Origin: Streptomyces clavifer
GTDB taxonomy: Bacteria; Actinomycetota; Actinomycetes; Streptomycetales; Streptomycetaceae
NCBI GenBank assembly: GCA_014651175.1
Contig: BMWJ01000011.1
Coordinates: 124,001-188,000 of the forward strand
Direction of reading: 5' to 3'
Length of the DNA: 64,000 nucleotides
The notes below the pieces were generated by a model, which had not been told where the DNA came from, ran no database searches, and was given only the letters and a program-made list of their open reading frames with translations. How positions within the stretch are numbered: position 1 is the first letter of the stretch; each line of letters opens with the position of its first letter. Positions 8,132 to 16,388 of the stretch are shown piece by piece. Both the position numbers and the translations under genes were made by a program.

Positions 8132-9055
8132 ATGACTGACCCGGCCTTCGCTATCACCCCGGGCTGGCTCGACTGGTACCGCGGACCCACCGAGCCCGCC
8201 TTCCCACTGCCGACGGGGGCGGTTGACACCCACTGCCACGTATTCGGCCCCGCCGCCGAGTTTCCTTACGCGGCCGAACGCAAGTACACGCCTGTCGACG
8301 CCTCAAAGCACGACCTGTTCGCCCTCCGAGACCGCCTCGGCATCGCGCGCAACGTCATCGTCCAGGCCACCTGCCACGGTGCCGACAACAGCGCCCTGGT
8401 AGACGCTCTGCAGACTGCCGGCGATCGGGCCCGCGGGGTGGCGACCGTGCGCCCCGACGTCAGCGAAGAGGAACTGCGACGCCTGCACGACGCCGGAGTG
8501 CGAGGTGTGCGCTTCAACTTCGTCCGACGCCTGGTGGATGCCGCGCCCACCGAGGCACTGGCGACCATCGCCCGCAGGATCGCACCGCTGGGATGGCACG
8601 TCGTCCTCTACTTCGAGGCTGCGGACCTGGCCGACCTGGAGACGTTCTTCGCCTCCCTGCCCGTCCCGCTCGTCATCGACCACATGGGCCGCCCCGACGT
8701 CACACGAAGCCCGGACGGGCCCGAGTTCGCTCGTTTCCTGCGCTTCGTCGAGACCAACGACGTCTGGGTCAAGGTCTCCTGCCCCGAGCGCCTGACCGTC
8801 ACAGGACCGCCCGCTCTGAACGGTGAGCGCCACGCCTACCGCGATGTCGTGCCGTTCGCCCGCAAGGTCGTCGACGAGTTCACCGACCGGGCCCTGTGGG
8901 GCACCGACTGGCCCCACCCCAACCTCAAGAACCACATGCCCGACGACGGTCTGCTCGTCGACCACATTCCGCATATCGCCACGACGTCTACCCGGCAGCA
9001 GGCTCTGCTGGTCGACAACCCTCGGCACCTGTACTGGCCGGAAGAGGCCGGCTGA
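8132..9055 (+). CDS. ligI: 2-Pyrone-4,6-dicarboxylate lactonase (LigI-like)
   Basis: 307 residues, start ATG 8132 with GAGGAG upstream. Amidohydrolase superfamily, cog3618 type. It has VDTHCHVFGP near residue 31 (H-x-H), KYTPVDAS, then VIVQATCHGADN, VIDHMGRPD and the C-terminal WGTDWPHPNLKNHMPDDG with the catalytic Asp. These match LigI, which opens the lactone ring of 2-pyrone-4,6-dicarboxylate (PDC) to 4-oxalomesaconate without needing metal. Its presence means the operon can start from PDC itself, not only from ring-cleavage products. No dioxygenase or LigC-type dehydrogenase gene is nearby. Confidence 0.88.
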   Translation: MTDPAFAITPGWLDWYRGPTEPAFPLPTGAVDTHCHVFGPAAEFPYAAERKYTPVDASKHDLFALRDRLGIARNVIVQATCHGADNSALVDALQTAGDRARGVATVRPDVSEEELRRLHDAGVRGVRFNFVRRLVDAAPTEALATIARRIAPLGWHVVLYFEAADLADLETFFASLPVPLVIDHMGRPDVTRSPDGPEFARFLRFVETNDVWVKVSCPERLTVTGPPALNGERHAYRDVVPFARKVVDEFTDRALWGTDWPHPNLKNHMPDDGLLVDHIPHIATTSTRQQALLVDNPRHLYWPEEAG

Positions 9056-9108
9056 CGGCAAACCACCGGCCCCGCAATGGTGCCGCGTCCCCACCCCAGG
9101 AGCGTGCA

Positions 9109-10491
9109 GTGCAGCACAAACCCGCCACCAACGCGGCCAACCGGCTCGACCGGTTGCCCATATCCAAGTTCCACAAGACCGCCCTCTACGCGGTGGCGTT
9201 CGCGTACTTCTTCGAGTTCGCGGACATCAACACCTTCGCCATCACAGCCCCCGTGGTGCGCGAACAATGGGGCATCGACGTCAACCACATCGCCTATGTG
9301 ATCTCGTTGTCCTTCGTCGGCATGTTCTTCGGGGCCGTCGTCGCCGGCGGACTGGCCGACCGGCTGGGACGCCTGCGCATGCTCATCATGAGCACGGTCT
9401 GGTTCACCGCGTGGTCCTTCGCGTGCGTATTCGCCTGGGACATCTGGTCGCTGGGCGTCTTCCGTGTGCTGACCTCGGCGGGACTCTCCGCGATGACCGT
9501 CGTGGCCGTCGTTTACATCAGCGAGCTCTACCCGCGCGCCAAACGCGGCAAGTTCCAGGCATATGCCATCGTCATCGGTATCTGCGGTACCCCTGTCACC
9601 AACCTGATCGCCTCCGCGGTGGTGCCGATGTCCGACTGGTCCTGGCGCCTGGTTTACCTGTGGGGCTCTCTCGGTGTGCTGTTCCTGTTCTTCGTGCGCA
9701 AACTCGAGGAGTCTCCGCAGTGGCTCGAGTCCCGCGGCCGCCACGAGGAGGCCGACGCTGTCCTGACGCGCCTCGAGGCCGGCGTGACACTCGAGCACGG
9801 TGAGTTGCCCGCCGCACAGGAACCGCAGCCGCAGGGCCCGGCCGGCAGGTCCGGTCTGGGCATGCTCAAGGATAAGAAGTTCCTGTTCCCCACGATCCTG
9901 CTGTCGGTCCTGTGGATCACCCAGACCATCGGCTTCTTCGGCTACTCCAGCTGGGCGCCGACGCTGCTGGCCGCCGAAGGCATCAGCGTGGAGGACTCGA
10001 TCTTCTACGTGGCGCTGACGACGGTCGGCGCACCGCTCGGCTCCTTCCTCGCGGCGATGGTCACCGACCGGTTCGAGCGCAAGTGGTCCCTGGTGGTCTT
10101 CGGCCTGATCATCGCCGTCACCGGTTTGATGTACGGGCTGACGTTCACCCCGGTGCTGATCGTCGTCTTTGGGTTCCTGGTCAATCTCTTCGAGCGCGGC
10201 TACACCGCCCTGGCCTACGCATACTCGCCGGAACTCTTTGACACCCGGGGCCGCTCCCTCGGCACCAGCATCGCCTACGGCCTTGGGCGACTGTCGAACG
10301 CGGCCGGCCCGCTGATGATCGCCGGCATCTACAACGGAGTCGGCTACGAAGCGGTCTTCATGTTCATCGCCGGAACCTGGACCGTCGGAGCTATCGTGCT
10401 GGCGATCTTCGGCCCGGCCACGCGCCGCCACCGGCTGGCGGCGGAGGCCAAGGCACTGGAGGAGCAGAAGACCGTATCGGCGACATCCTGA
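9109..10491 (+). CDS. MFS transporter, probable importer for the aromatic/pyrone acid operon
   Basis: 460 residues from GTG 9109, preceded by AGGAG at ~9098. Twelve hydrophobic segments in two halves. The loop 2-3 motif GGLADRLGRLRM and ISELYPRAKRGK after helix 4 are typical of the metabolite:H+ symporter/sugar-porter branch of the MFS. The loop 8-9 counterpart (AAMVTDRFERKWS) and YSPELFDTRGRS in the second half repeat the pattern. Last gene of the operon, so a role in uptake of the pathway substrate (PDC, 4-oxalomesaconate or an aromatic acid) is inferred. Aromatic-acid symporters of the AAHS branch are the alternative relatives. Confidence 0.85.
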   Translation: MQHKPATNAANRLDRLPISKFHKTALYAVAFAYFFEFADINTFAITAPVVREQWGIDVNHIAYVISLSFVGMFFGAVVAGGLADRLGRLRMLIMSTVWFTAWSFACVFAWDIWSLGVFRVLTSAGLSAMTVVAVVYISELYPRAKRGKFQAYAIVIGICGTPVTNLIASAVVPMSDWSWRLVYLWGSLGVLFLFFVRKLEESPQWLESRGRHEEADAVLTRLEAGVTLEHGELPAAQEPQPQGPAGRSGLGMLKDKKFLFPTILLSVLWITQTIGFFGYSSWAPTLLAAEGISVEDSIFYVALTTVGAPLGSFLAAMVTDRFERKWSLVVFGLIIAVTGLMYGLTFTPVLIVVFGFLVNLFERGYTALAYAYSPELFDTRGRSLGTSIAYGLGRLSNAAGPLMIAGIYNGVGYEAVFMFIAGTWTVGAIVLAIFGPATRRHRLAAEAKALEEQKTVSATS

Positions 10492-10599
10492 ACGCCGGAG
10501 TCACAGCAGGCGTCCCCGGGTGGGTGGTGCGCGGGAGATCCTGGCTGCGGGACGTGGCAGCGCGGTCGTGGTGACTGACCTGGCGCAGGGGGTCCGAAG

Positions 10600-10835
10600 G
10601 CTGCCGTGTCCGCCCGCTTGGTTTTCCTGCGGGTCCGCCTCGCCGGCCGCCGCCCGAAACCCGCACCAGACGGAGTCACCGGTCCGCAATGGCTGTCGCT
10701 CAGTGGTCCGTAGGTGAGAACGAGCCGGTCAAGTACTGGATCTCCAACCTGCCTGCCGACCTTCCCGCCCGCGATCTCGTCCGCCTCGCGAAGCTGCGGT
10801 GGCGCATCGAACACGACTACCGCGAGCTGAATTCG
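10600..10835 (+). pseudogene. IS701-family transposase remnant
   Basis: The plus strand encodes a decayed fragment: LVFLRVRLAGRRPKPAPDGV, then, after a frameshift, GENEPVKYWISNLPADLPA and RLAKLRWRIEHDYRELN. The last phrase is the C-terminal DDE-region signature (Y-R-E-L-K) of IS701/IS4-type transposases. No start or termini remain. Sequence from 10492 to 10600 is featureless. Confidence 0.75.
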
Positions 10836-10893
10836 GATGCTTCGAGCGGATCGAGGATCTAGCATCCGCTGAGGCACAGGGGCTGGAGGCAAC

Positions 10894-11373
10894 ATGGTGA
10901 CCGACGCTGAGCTGCGGCATCTGCGCCGCTGCGTGGAACTGGCGACCGAAGCCCTGGAAGTGGGCGACGAGCCGTTCGGCTCCGTGCTCGTCGCCGCGGA
11001 CGGGACCGTCCTCGCCGAGGACCACAACCGTGTGGCCTCGGGCGACCGGACCCGCCATCCGGAGTTCGAGCTGGCTCGGTGGGCCGCGGCGAACATGTCC
11101 CCCGCGGAACGAGCGGCTGCGACCGTCTTCACCTCTGGTGAGCACTGCCCGATGTGCGCCGCCGCGCATGGCTGGGTCGGGCTGGGGCGCATCGTGTACG
11201 TGAGCTCCTCCGAGCAACTGACAGGCTGGCTCGCCGAGTTGGATATTCCCGCGCCTCCTGTGCGGGCCCTGCCGATCCAAGATATCGTCCCTGACCTCGT
11301 GGTGGAGGGCCCGATTCCCGGCCTCGCGGAGCAGGTGCGCGACCTACACCACCGCTTTCACCGCGCCTCCTGA
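10894..11373 (+). CDS. Nucleoside/cytidine deaminase family protein
   Basis: 159 residues. It contains both zinc-binding motifs of the CMP/dCMP deaminase fold: HPEFELARWA (H-x-E, with the catalytic Glu) at about residue 50 and CPMCAAAHGW (C-x2-C) at about residue 86. The N-terminal segment GDEPFGSVLVAADGTVLAE is typical of the guanine/tRNA-adenosine/cytosine deaminase branch. Likely a cytosolic purine or pyrimidine base deaminase; the substrate is not decidable from sequence. The start is ATG 10894 (GGAGG-like stretch upstream). It stands alone between IS701 debris and a phosphoribosyltransferase remnant. Confidence 0.85.
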   Translation: MVTDAELRHLRRCVELATEALEVGDEPFGSVLVAADGTVLAEDHNRVASGDRTRHPEFELARWAAANMSPAERAAATVFTSGEHCPMCAAAHGWVGLGRIVYVSSSEQLTGWLAELDIPAPPVRALPIQDIVPDLVVEGPIPGLAEQVRDLHHRFHRAS

Positions 11374-11637
11374 GCGCAACAATGCGGTTCGGGCCGGGTC
11401 GAGCACCACGGGACTCATCGCGAACCGACGGCATCACCGCGCGGCGGGAGTTCGAACGCCGGTTGACCGAGCTTCGGGAAACGGGCGTAATTCCGGACCT
11501 GCGGGCTGCACAGATCGAGCGCCTCAAGGCCCCGCCGCAGGGTGAGGGCTCCGGCGCGCAGACAGGCTCCGGTGTCGCCGCGCAGCAGGTGTCCGGTCAG
11601 ACGCTTGTGGATGCTGTGGTGCAGGTTGGGGCGCGGG

Positions 11638-11688
11638 TCGGTAGGTCGGCAGGTCGGCAGGTCGGCAGGTCGGCAGGTCTGCAGCGTC
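11638..11688. repeat. Tandem 8-bp repeat (GGTCGGCA-type)
   Basis: About five consecutive copies of GGTCGGCA, with slightly degenerate first and last units. It lies at the 3' end of the decayed phosphoribosyltransferase frame, where it encodes alternating RPADLPTC units on the minus strand. A simple slippage repeat. Confidence 0.75.
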
Positions 11689-11689
11689 G

Positions 11690-12010
11690 GCGATGTCGTG
11701 CCGCCGGACCGGTGGTAGAGAGTCCAGGCGGATTCGACGCTGCGGGTGACGGCCCGCCCGCCGAGCTGTTCGACCAGGGCGCGCGCGGCGCGCAGCGTGC
11801 TGCCGTAGCCGACGTTGTCGTCGATGACCACCGGGTCGGGTCGTGGGCCGCGGTGCACGGGCCGGGCACGTGAGATCAGCCCCAGCACGGTGGTGCTCCG
11901 GCTGGGGAAATCCCAGTCGAGATGCCGCCACCCCTGGCCGACTGCATCCGGATGTCTCGCGCCGATGCCATAGCCAGGGTTCGTGTGCGATGGTCCGTGC
12001 GGCAGCTACT
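11690..12010 (-). pseudogene. Phosphoribosyltransferase-like gene fragment
   Basis: The minus strand reads HPDAVGQGWRHLDWDFPS, then VVIDDNVGYGSTLRAARAL, which is a PRPP-binding loop motif of type I phosphoribosyltransferases (hydrophobic strand, D-D, G-x-G-S/T), then VEQLGGRAVTRSVESAW. The N-terminal part is lost: the frame has no start and joins the tail of the DUF1963-like gene near 12006. After the RSGG end the frame enters the tandem repeat. ComF-like or amidophosphoribosyl relatives are possible; the remnant cannot be functional as it stands. Confidence 0.6.
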
Positions 12011-13037
12011 GGATGCTTCTGAGGTGCGGATGTCGCGGGTCGGCGGGGCAGGCGAAGATGTTCAGCTTGCCCCAGCGGCCCACCGTGACCCCGGTGGGCT
12101 CGCCGCCCCCGCCGACGGCCGGGCCCCGTTCCTCCAGCGGTATCCAGCTGCCGCTTCCGCCGTCCCACTCCGAGCTGGCGATGGTCAGCAGCAGTTCCAT
12201 CGGGGCCGCGCAGACCGGGCAGTCCGTGGCGGCGGCGTCGGTCAGGTTCCAGGACGCGTAGCCCCCGGCTCGCCAGCCGGGCGGGATGGACAGGTCGAAC
12301 TGGTAGGTCGGCCAGTCCCATTCCTCCGCGTCCGCTTCCTCGGCCTCCTCTTCGAGGGCCTCTTCCCTGGCCTCGATCCGGGCGCACAGCTCTCCGGGCA
12401 GCAGCTCGGCGAAGGGGTACGTGACCACCTGCTCGGGGTGCAGCGCGCACGGCTCGGGTACGTAACCCTCGAAGCCCACGACCTCCGGCACGGGCGGCTG
12501 CGCCATCGCCCTGACGACCTCGCACGACCGGCGCCAGCGCAGGTCCAGCAGCATGCCGGTCCGGTTCTCGCCGTGCGCGTCGAAGGGGCACCAGAAGACC
12601 TGGAGCAGATCGCACTCCTCCGGCCCCGCGAGCAGGTCTGGCACGTCCCGGCGGTACAGCTGGGCCAGACCGATCATCGGGAGCGGATCTGTCTCCCCGC
12701 CCTCCCCTGCCGCCCGGTGCCTGCGCCTGAGCTCCTCCAGGAGCCGCCGTTCCTCGTCCGTGGGGCCGGAGCCCGGGTCCCGGGCCCACGCGGCGGCCAG
12801 GAGCTGCCGCTCCCGGTGGATGTCCGCGGGGCGCCGGCCACGCCCGTGGGGGTGCGGATCGGTGCACACCGGCCACGGCTCGTCCGCCGGCCAGAGCATC
12901 GGCCCGCCCACGGAGCTCACCGACACGTCAGGGCTGCCCGGCCGCGGGTGCAACCGGGTAGTCGTGCCGCGGTGGGCCGCGATCCCGGGGAAGAGCGCCT
13001 CGACGTCGAGCGGGCGCGGTGGCGTGGTCCTCGTCAT
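12006..13037 (-). CDS. DUF1963 (YwqG)-like protein
   Basis: 343 residues, start ATG 13037. Mixed composition with several landmarks: VGGPMLWPADEPWPVC near the N-terminus, MIGLAQLYRRDVPDL, LLQVFWCPFD, an acidic helix (EEALEEEAEEADAEEWDWP) and DCPVCAAPMELLL near the C-terminus, ending with GKLNIFACPADPRH. The W-P-x-D-x-P-W-P opening and the Q-V-F-W-C-P block match DUF1963/YwqG proteins; a CPxC pair suggests metal binding. Function unknown. No Shine-Dalgarno site precedes the ATG; instead a TAGAGT hexamer ends 8 nt upstream, so the message may be leaderless. Confidence 0.75.
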   Translation of the reverse strand: MTRTTPPRPLDVEALFPGIAAHRGTTTRLHPRPGSPDVSVSSVGGPMLWPADEPWPVCTDPHPHGRGRRPADIHRERQLLAAAWARDPGSGPTDEERRLLEELRRRHRAAGEGGETDPLPMIGLAQLYRRDVPDLLAGPEECDLLQVFWCPFDAHGENRTGMLLDLRWRRSCEVVRAMAQPPVPEVVGFEGYVPEPCALHPEQVVTYPFAELLPGELCARIEAREEALEEEAEEADAEEWDWPTYQFDLSIPPGWRAGGYASWNLTDAAATDCPVCAAPMELLLTIASSEWDGGSGSWIPLEERGPAVGGGGEPTGVTVGRWGKLNIFACPADPRHPHLRSIQ

Positions 13038-13045
13038 GATCCCGA

Positions 13046-13051
13046 ACTCTA
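13046..13051 (-). promoter_or_regulatory. Candidate -10 of a leaderless promoter
   Basis: TAGAGT on the minus strand, 8 nt before ATG 13037, with no ribosome site between. GAGGAC 17 nt further upstream may act as -35. Confidence 0.35.
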
Positions 13052-13278
13052 GGGCCGCGGCCGGCCTGGTCCTCAGCCGGCCGGTCGCCAGGCCGAGGGT
13101 CTGGCCTTGATGGTCGGGAGGTGTTCCTACCTTTCACCGACATTGGCTGGCTTTGTCCACGAGAACGGGTCTTGGCACAGATCTTGGGGAGCCGTCGCGA
13201 AGCGTGACGTCGCTGTTCGATTGAGAGGGCCCAAACCCCGGTTGCTCGACCTGAACGCTCACCTCGTGACCTCCGCAC

Positions 13279-14292
13279 ATGACTGATGATCCGTTCCAGT
13301 GCCGCTGTGTCCTCTGCCATGACTACGGCGACCGGGATGAAGCGGACCGCATGGATCTGACGGTCATCGAGCATGTGCGGCAGTACGGATGGCACGTCGT
13401 GATGGTTCCCGAAGACGAGATCGGTCCTGGATTCGCCTACACGATCGGCCTCGCGCACACCCACGGCGGACCCGAACTCGCCATGTTCGGGCTCGATGTC
13501 CACGCCATGCACCGCATGCTTAACACGCTCGGAGAGAAGTCCGCCGCAGGCGAAGTGCTGGCGGACGGCCAGAGCCATCCTGATGTTGTCCACGGGTATC
13601 AAGTCGCGCTCAGGCAGATCGATCGCAGCTGGCACCGGACCTTCTTCGGACAGGCGATCGGGTTCTACCGGCGGCCGCCTCTCCCCGTGCTGTGGCCTGA
13701 TGCCGAGGGCCGTTTCCATTGGGATGGGCAGGCTGACGAGAGGCGTCGCGACTCACAGCCTCAGTTGTGGTTCCCTTCGCGTGGCCGTCCTGTCGGGATC
13801 TGGACGTCCGAACTCTGGTCTCAAGGGGCCGGGAAGCTGGCGAGCCGGCACCAGGGCGACGCGCTATTGAAGCAAGATCATCTTACGAAGGAGTTCGAAT
13901 CCGGCTCGGCCGTAGAGCTGTCTCTTGATCTTCTTGATGCGGTTCACGGCGCCCCGATGCTGCAGGAGCTCCAGTTCAGAGTGAGACCGGCGGCCACGGC
14001 GTCGAGGTCTCGGCGCAGGTGGAGTGCGAACCCGGTGAGTCCGGGCAACTGGCTGGCTTCGACTGCGTCGATCCAGGCGGGGAGCGTGGAGCCGAGGCGG
14101 CCGGTGAGTATCTCGCCGAAGTCCCGGACGTGTCCGGCGGGCGTATCCAGTTCGGGACAGCGGGCCAGAACGTCATTCAGGCTGGCCCGGTCTTCCGCGC
14201 TCAGGGCGGCGGGGCGTCGGGTGAGCCAGCCGGTCACCTGTCGTACCGTCAGCGGCTTTGGCGGGGCCGGGTCGGTTCGGGCGGTCTTGTAG
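13279..14292 (+). CDS. DUF4262 protein whose 3' end has been replaced by IS sequence
   Basis: Residues 1-~180 match the DUF4262 family: CRCVLCHDYGD, then IEHVRQYGWHVVMVPEDEIGPGFAYTIGL, PELAMFGLDVHAMHRMLNTLGE, HRTFFGQAIGFYRRPPLPVLWPD and the QPQLWFP tail. Family members end soon after that tail. Here the frame stays open and from about 13866 reads antisense to an ISL3 transposase remnant up to a stop at 14292. The first ~195 codons are therefore native and the remaining ~140 IS-derived. Function of DUF4262 is unknown. It is divergent from the DUF1963-like gene across a 240-bp gap. Confidence 0.65.
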   Translation: MTDDPFQCRCVLCHDYGDRDEADRMDLTVIEHVRQYGWHVVMVPEDEIGPGFAYTIGLAHTHGGPELAMFGLDVHAMHRMLNTLGEKSAAGEVLADGQSHPDVVHGYQVALRQIDRSWHRTFFGQAIGFYRRPPLPVLWPDAEGRFHWDGQADERRRDSQPQLWFPSRGRPVGIWTSELWSQGAGKLASRHQGDALLKQDHLTKEFESGSAVELSLDLLDAVHGAPMLQELQFRVRPAATASRSRRRWSANPVSPGNWLASTASIQAGSVEPRRPVSISPKSRTCPAGVSSSGQRARTSFRLARSSALRAAGRRVSQPVTCRTVSGFGGAGSVRAVL

Positions 14293-14300
14293 CCTGTGAT
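13867..14300 (-). pseudogene. ISL3-family transposase, C-terminal remnant
   Basis: Minus strand. PLTVRQVTGWLTRRPAALS, then RASLNDVLARCPELDT, HVRDFGEILTGRLG and LPGLTGFALHLRRDLDAVAAGLTL match the C-terminal half of ISL3 transposases. The final block AVNRIKKIKRQLYGRAGFEL and LLRKMILLQ follows in a second frame after a shift near 13950; stop at 13867. The N-terminal half is missing: upstream of ~14300 the sequence becomes a different (IS5-type) transposase, so one element interrupted or recombined with the other. Confidence 0.8.
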
Positions 14301-14905
14301 CACCGTCGGGGCCGCCGTCGTCGGGGCCGACGAACCCCAGGTCGGCGATGGCGCCGAGCCCGGCTTTCCGCAGTTTCCGGGTGAGCTTGTCGTGCCGGCA
14401 GGCGGTGATCTCCGAGGCGCGCCCGGGGCGGCCGCCGAGATCCACAGCAGTCGGCCCCGGTCGTCGGTGACGGCGATCACGAGCAGGCCGTGGCATTTGT
14501 TCTCGCCGGAGTAGTTCTTCCGGTTCTCCCTCCCGGTTCTGCGCCGGGTGCGGATCACCGATCCGTCCAGCAGCACGATGTCGCCACCCTTTCGGGCGAT
14601 CTTCTTCAGGGCCCGGTCCAGGCGTGGGGCGCGGGCGGCGAGCAGGCCGACGACCTCCTTCACCCATCGGGTCACGGTGGTGCGGTGGATGCCGTTGCCG
14701 CCGGCCAGGTCGCCAAGCCGCTGGTAGCAGCGCAGCACCGCCAGCACGATGGTGGTGATCTTCCCCGCGGGCAGGACGCCACCGCGAGCCGATCTTGTTG
14801 AGGTAGCCGGGTATCAGGTCGGCGAGCCAGTTCAGGGTGGCACTCGACAGCGGCAGGCGGGCGGTGTAGACAAGGCCGTCAGGGCCCTCGCGGAACTGAT
14901 GTTTT
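14290..14905 (-). pseudogene. IS5-type (HARBI1-like) transposase, frameshifted
   Basis: Minus strand. The N-terminal segment YTARLPLSSATLNWLADLIP, GYLNKIGSRWR is followed by a frameshift near 14777, then TTIVLAVLRCYQRLGDL (helix-turn-helix), GGDIVLLDGSVIRTRRRTGR with the first catalytic Asp, and NYSGENKCHGLLVIAVTDDRGRLL. A second shift near 14420 leads to KLTRKLRKAGLGAIADLGFVG with the next catalytic Asp. The C-terminal end is replaced by the ISL3 remnant. Confidence 0.8.
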
Positions 14906-14956
14906 TCTTCACACCAAACGAGGGCCCGTCAGCAAGGGCGCGCCCCGCGCGACTAC

Positions 14957-15399
14957 GGACGTGCCGTGAACCGCACGTCGCCCCGCTTGTGCAGACAGTC
15001 GCGGTCGGCGAGCTTGGTCATCTTCGCCCGCAGAGGTTCCAGCTTGCCGCGCACCGAGGTGTCCAGGCCCAGCCGCTCGCCGACGCCCTGACCTGCACCG
15101 GGCCGTCAGCCTCCCGCACGATCGCGCGGACCTTGCGGTAGTCGTCGGGGCAGCGCGCCCTCGTTGGCCGCGTCGCTGCGGAGCGGGATGAGTAGGACTG
15201 CCCGCCCGGCCATCTTCGCCGGTACCGGAGTGACAGCCGCGGCGTCGGCGAGGGCCTGCTCGGCCGGACGGTACAACACCCGCTCCACGATCGCCAGTTC
15301 ATCCCGCTTGGCCTGGACCTCCTGGAGTTGCGCGGCCAACTCTGCGGCGAGGGAGTCCAGTTCGCTCCAGCGGGTGGTGATCCACTGTCGCTCCTGCAT
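14957..15399 (-). pseudogene. Frameshifted coiled-coil / winged-helix-like hypothetical gene
   Basis: The start ATG 15399 opens a helical stretch likely to form a coiled coil (TTRWSELDSLAAELAAQLQ, EVQAKRDELAIVERVL). Two shifts near 15147 and 15085 are needed to continue through PDDYRKVRAIVREADGPVQV and GVGERLGLDTSVRGKLEPLR to KRGDVRFTARP and the stop at 14957. Restored, it would be ~147 residues with a C-terminal helix-turn-helix-like segment. Such proteins are frequent in Streptomyces but I do not know their role. The gene appears inactivated by two small indels, like its transposon neighbours. Confidence 0.6.
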
Positions 15400-15709
15400 C
15401 CCCAGCGCCCTGCGGTGTTCTCACGGTGTGTCGACCTGCTGACGGATCGTAAGCGGGGGTCGGTCGTGGGCGCAGCCGAACACGGCATACCGCCGGAGCC
15501 GGACCTGCCGATGATCGACGCCATCTCAGTACCACCCGTGGCCCCGAGGGCGAGCAAGGCCTGCGGGACCGGCTGAGAGCCGGCCTGGGCGACAACACCG
15601 CCTGGAAGCAGGGCTCGCCCGCCGAACTCGCCCAGCGCATGGTCTGCTGCCGCTGTTGTTGTTGTGGTGGTGTGGGGTGGTGGGTGGTGTTGTTGTTGGT
15701 GTGTGGGGG
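15400..15709. other. Intergenic region without a supported gene
   Basis: A plus-strand scrap near 15555-15640 (GLGDNTAWKQGSPAELAQRM) has coding flavour but no start, and the family is not recognised. From ~15650 the DNA becomes G/T-rich and leads into the end of the NTF2-like gene. Confidence 0.4.
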
Positions 15710-16162
15710 TTATTTGTAGTTGCCGTCGGTGGTGACGTAGCGGTTGTTGACGTGCCAGGTTCCGTTGGTGCGGGTGAGTTTGTCGTTGCAGAGGGTGTGG
15801 TGGCGGAAGTGGACGTCTCCGTCGAGGAGGGTTTGGTTGGGGATGACGTAGACCATGACGTAGCTCTGTGCGTGGACGGTGTTGTCGTCGAGTTGTTCGA
15901 TGGTGAGTTGTCCGAGCCAGTGGCGGAGGATGAGTCCTTCGTGTTTGAGGGTTTGGTGTTCGATTGCTTTGGTGAGGGTTGCGCGGCCGGTGAGGGGGTC
16001 GGGCATGTCGGCGGCCTGGAACACGCCGTCGGGGGTGAAGGTGCGGGCCCATTGTTCGCCGTCGCCGCGGTCGAGGATTTTCAGCTGGAGTGCGTAGAAC
16101 TGCTGGATTTCGAGGTAGATGTTGTGCGGGGCGAGTTTGGTGGTGAGGTCGTGTGTGTTCAT
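15710..16162 (-). CDS. NTF2/SnoaL-like protein
   Basis: 150 residues, start ATG 16162 with GAAGGAAAC upstream. A small cone-fold protein of the NTF2/SnoaL-like class: EIQQFYALQLKILDRGDGEQWARTFTPDGVF near the N-terminus, a helix with GRATLTKAIEHQ, then beta strands with conserved His/Trp (RHWLGQLTIEQL; GTWHVNNRYV). Relatives act in aromatic polyketide tailoring (cyclases, hydroxylase partners such as ActVI-A-type proteins) or as dioxygenase beta-like subunits. It is the last gene of the minus-strand deoxysugar block, 226 nt downstream of the glycosyltransferase, so a tailoring role is plausible but not shown. Confidence 0.8.
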   Translation of the reverse strand: MNTHDLTTKLAPHNIYLEIQQFYALQLKILDRGDGEQWARTFTPDGVFQAADMPDPLTGRATLTKAIEHQTLKHEGLILRHWLGQLTIEQLDDNTVHAQSYVMVYVIPNQTLLDGDVHFRHHTLCNDKLTRTNGTWHVNNRYVTTDGNYK

Positions 16163-16194
16163 CGTTTCCTTCTTCTCCGGTGACTACGGGCCTT

Positions 16195-16388
16195 GGTGGT
16201 GCAGGGGGCTGGTGTGGTGCTGTAGAGCGGGGTTGTGGTGGCAGCCCTGTGGGTGGTGCGGTCGTGTGAGTGGCGGTGTGTGGGTGCGGGCCGGGGTGGT
16301 GCAGGGGGTTGTGGGTGTGGTGGTGCAGGGGGTTGTGGGTGGTGTGGTTGTGTGGGTGGCGGTGCGGGGGTGGTGGGGTGGTGGGGTG
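16195..16388. repeat. G/T-rich imperfect direct repeats between two genes
   Basis: The plus strand is almost free of C and A. Units like GGTGGTGCAGGGGGTTGTGG recur two to three times with variants. On the transcribed minus strand this becomes a C/A-rich spacer between the glycosyltransferase and the NTF2-like gene. No hairpin was obvious. Confidence 0.6.

Noticed and set aside
11382..11873. Plus-strand frame after the deaminase
   Set aside because: Its first ~45 residues look faintly coding (FERRLTELRETGVIPDLRAA), but the rest is antisense to the phosphoribosyltransferase remnant and the tandem repeat.
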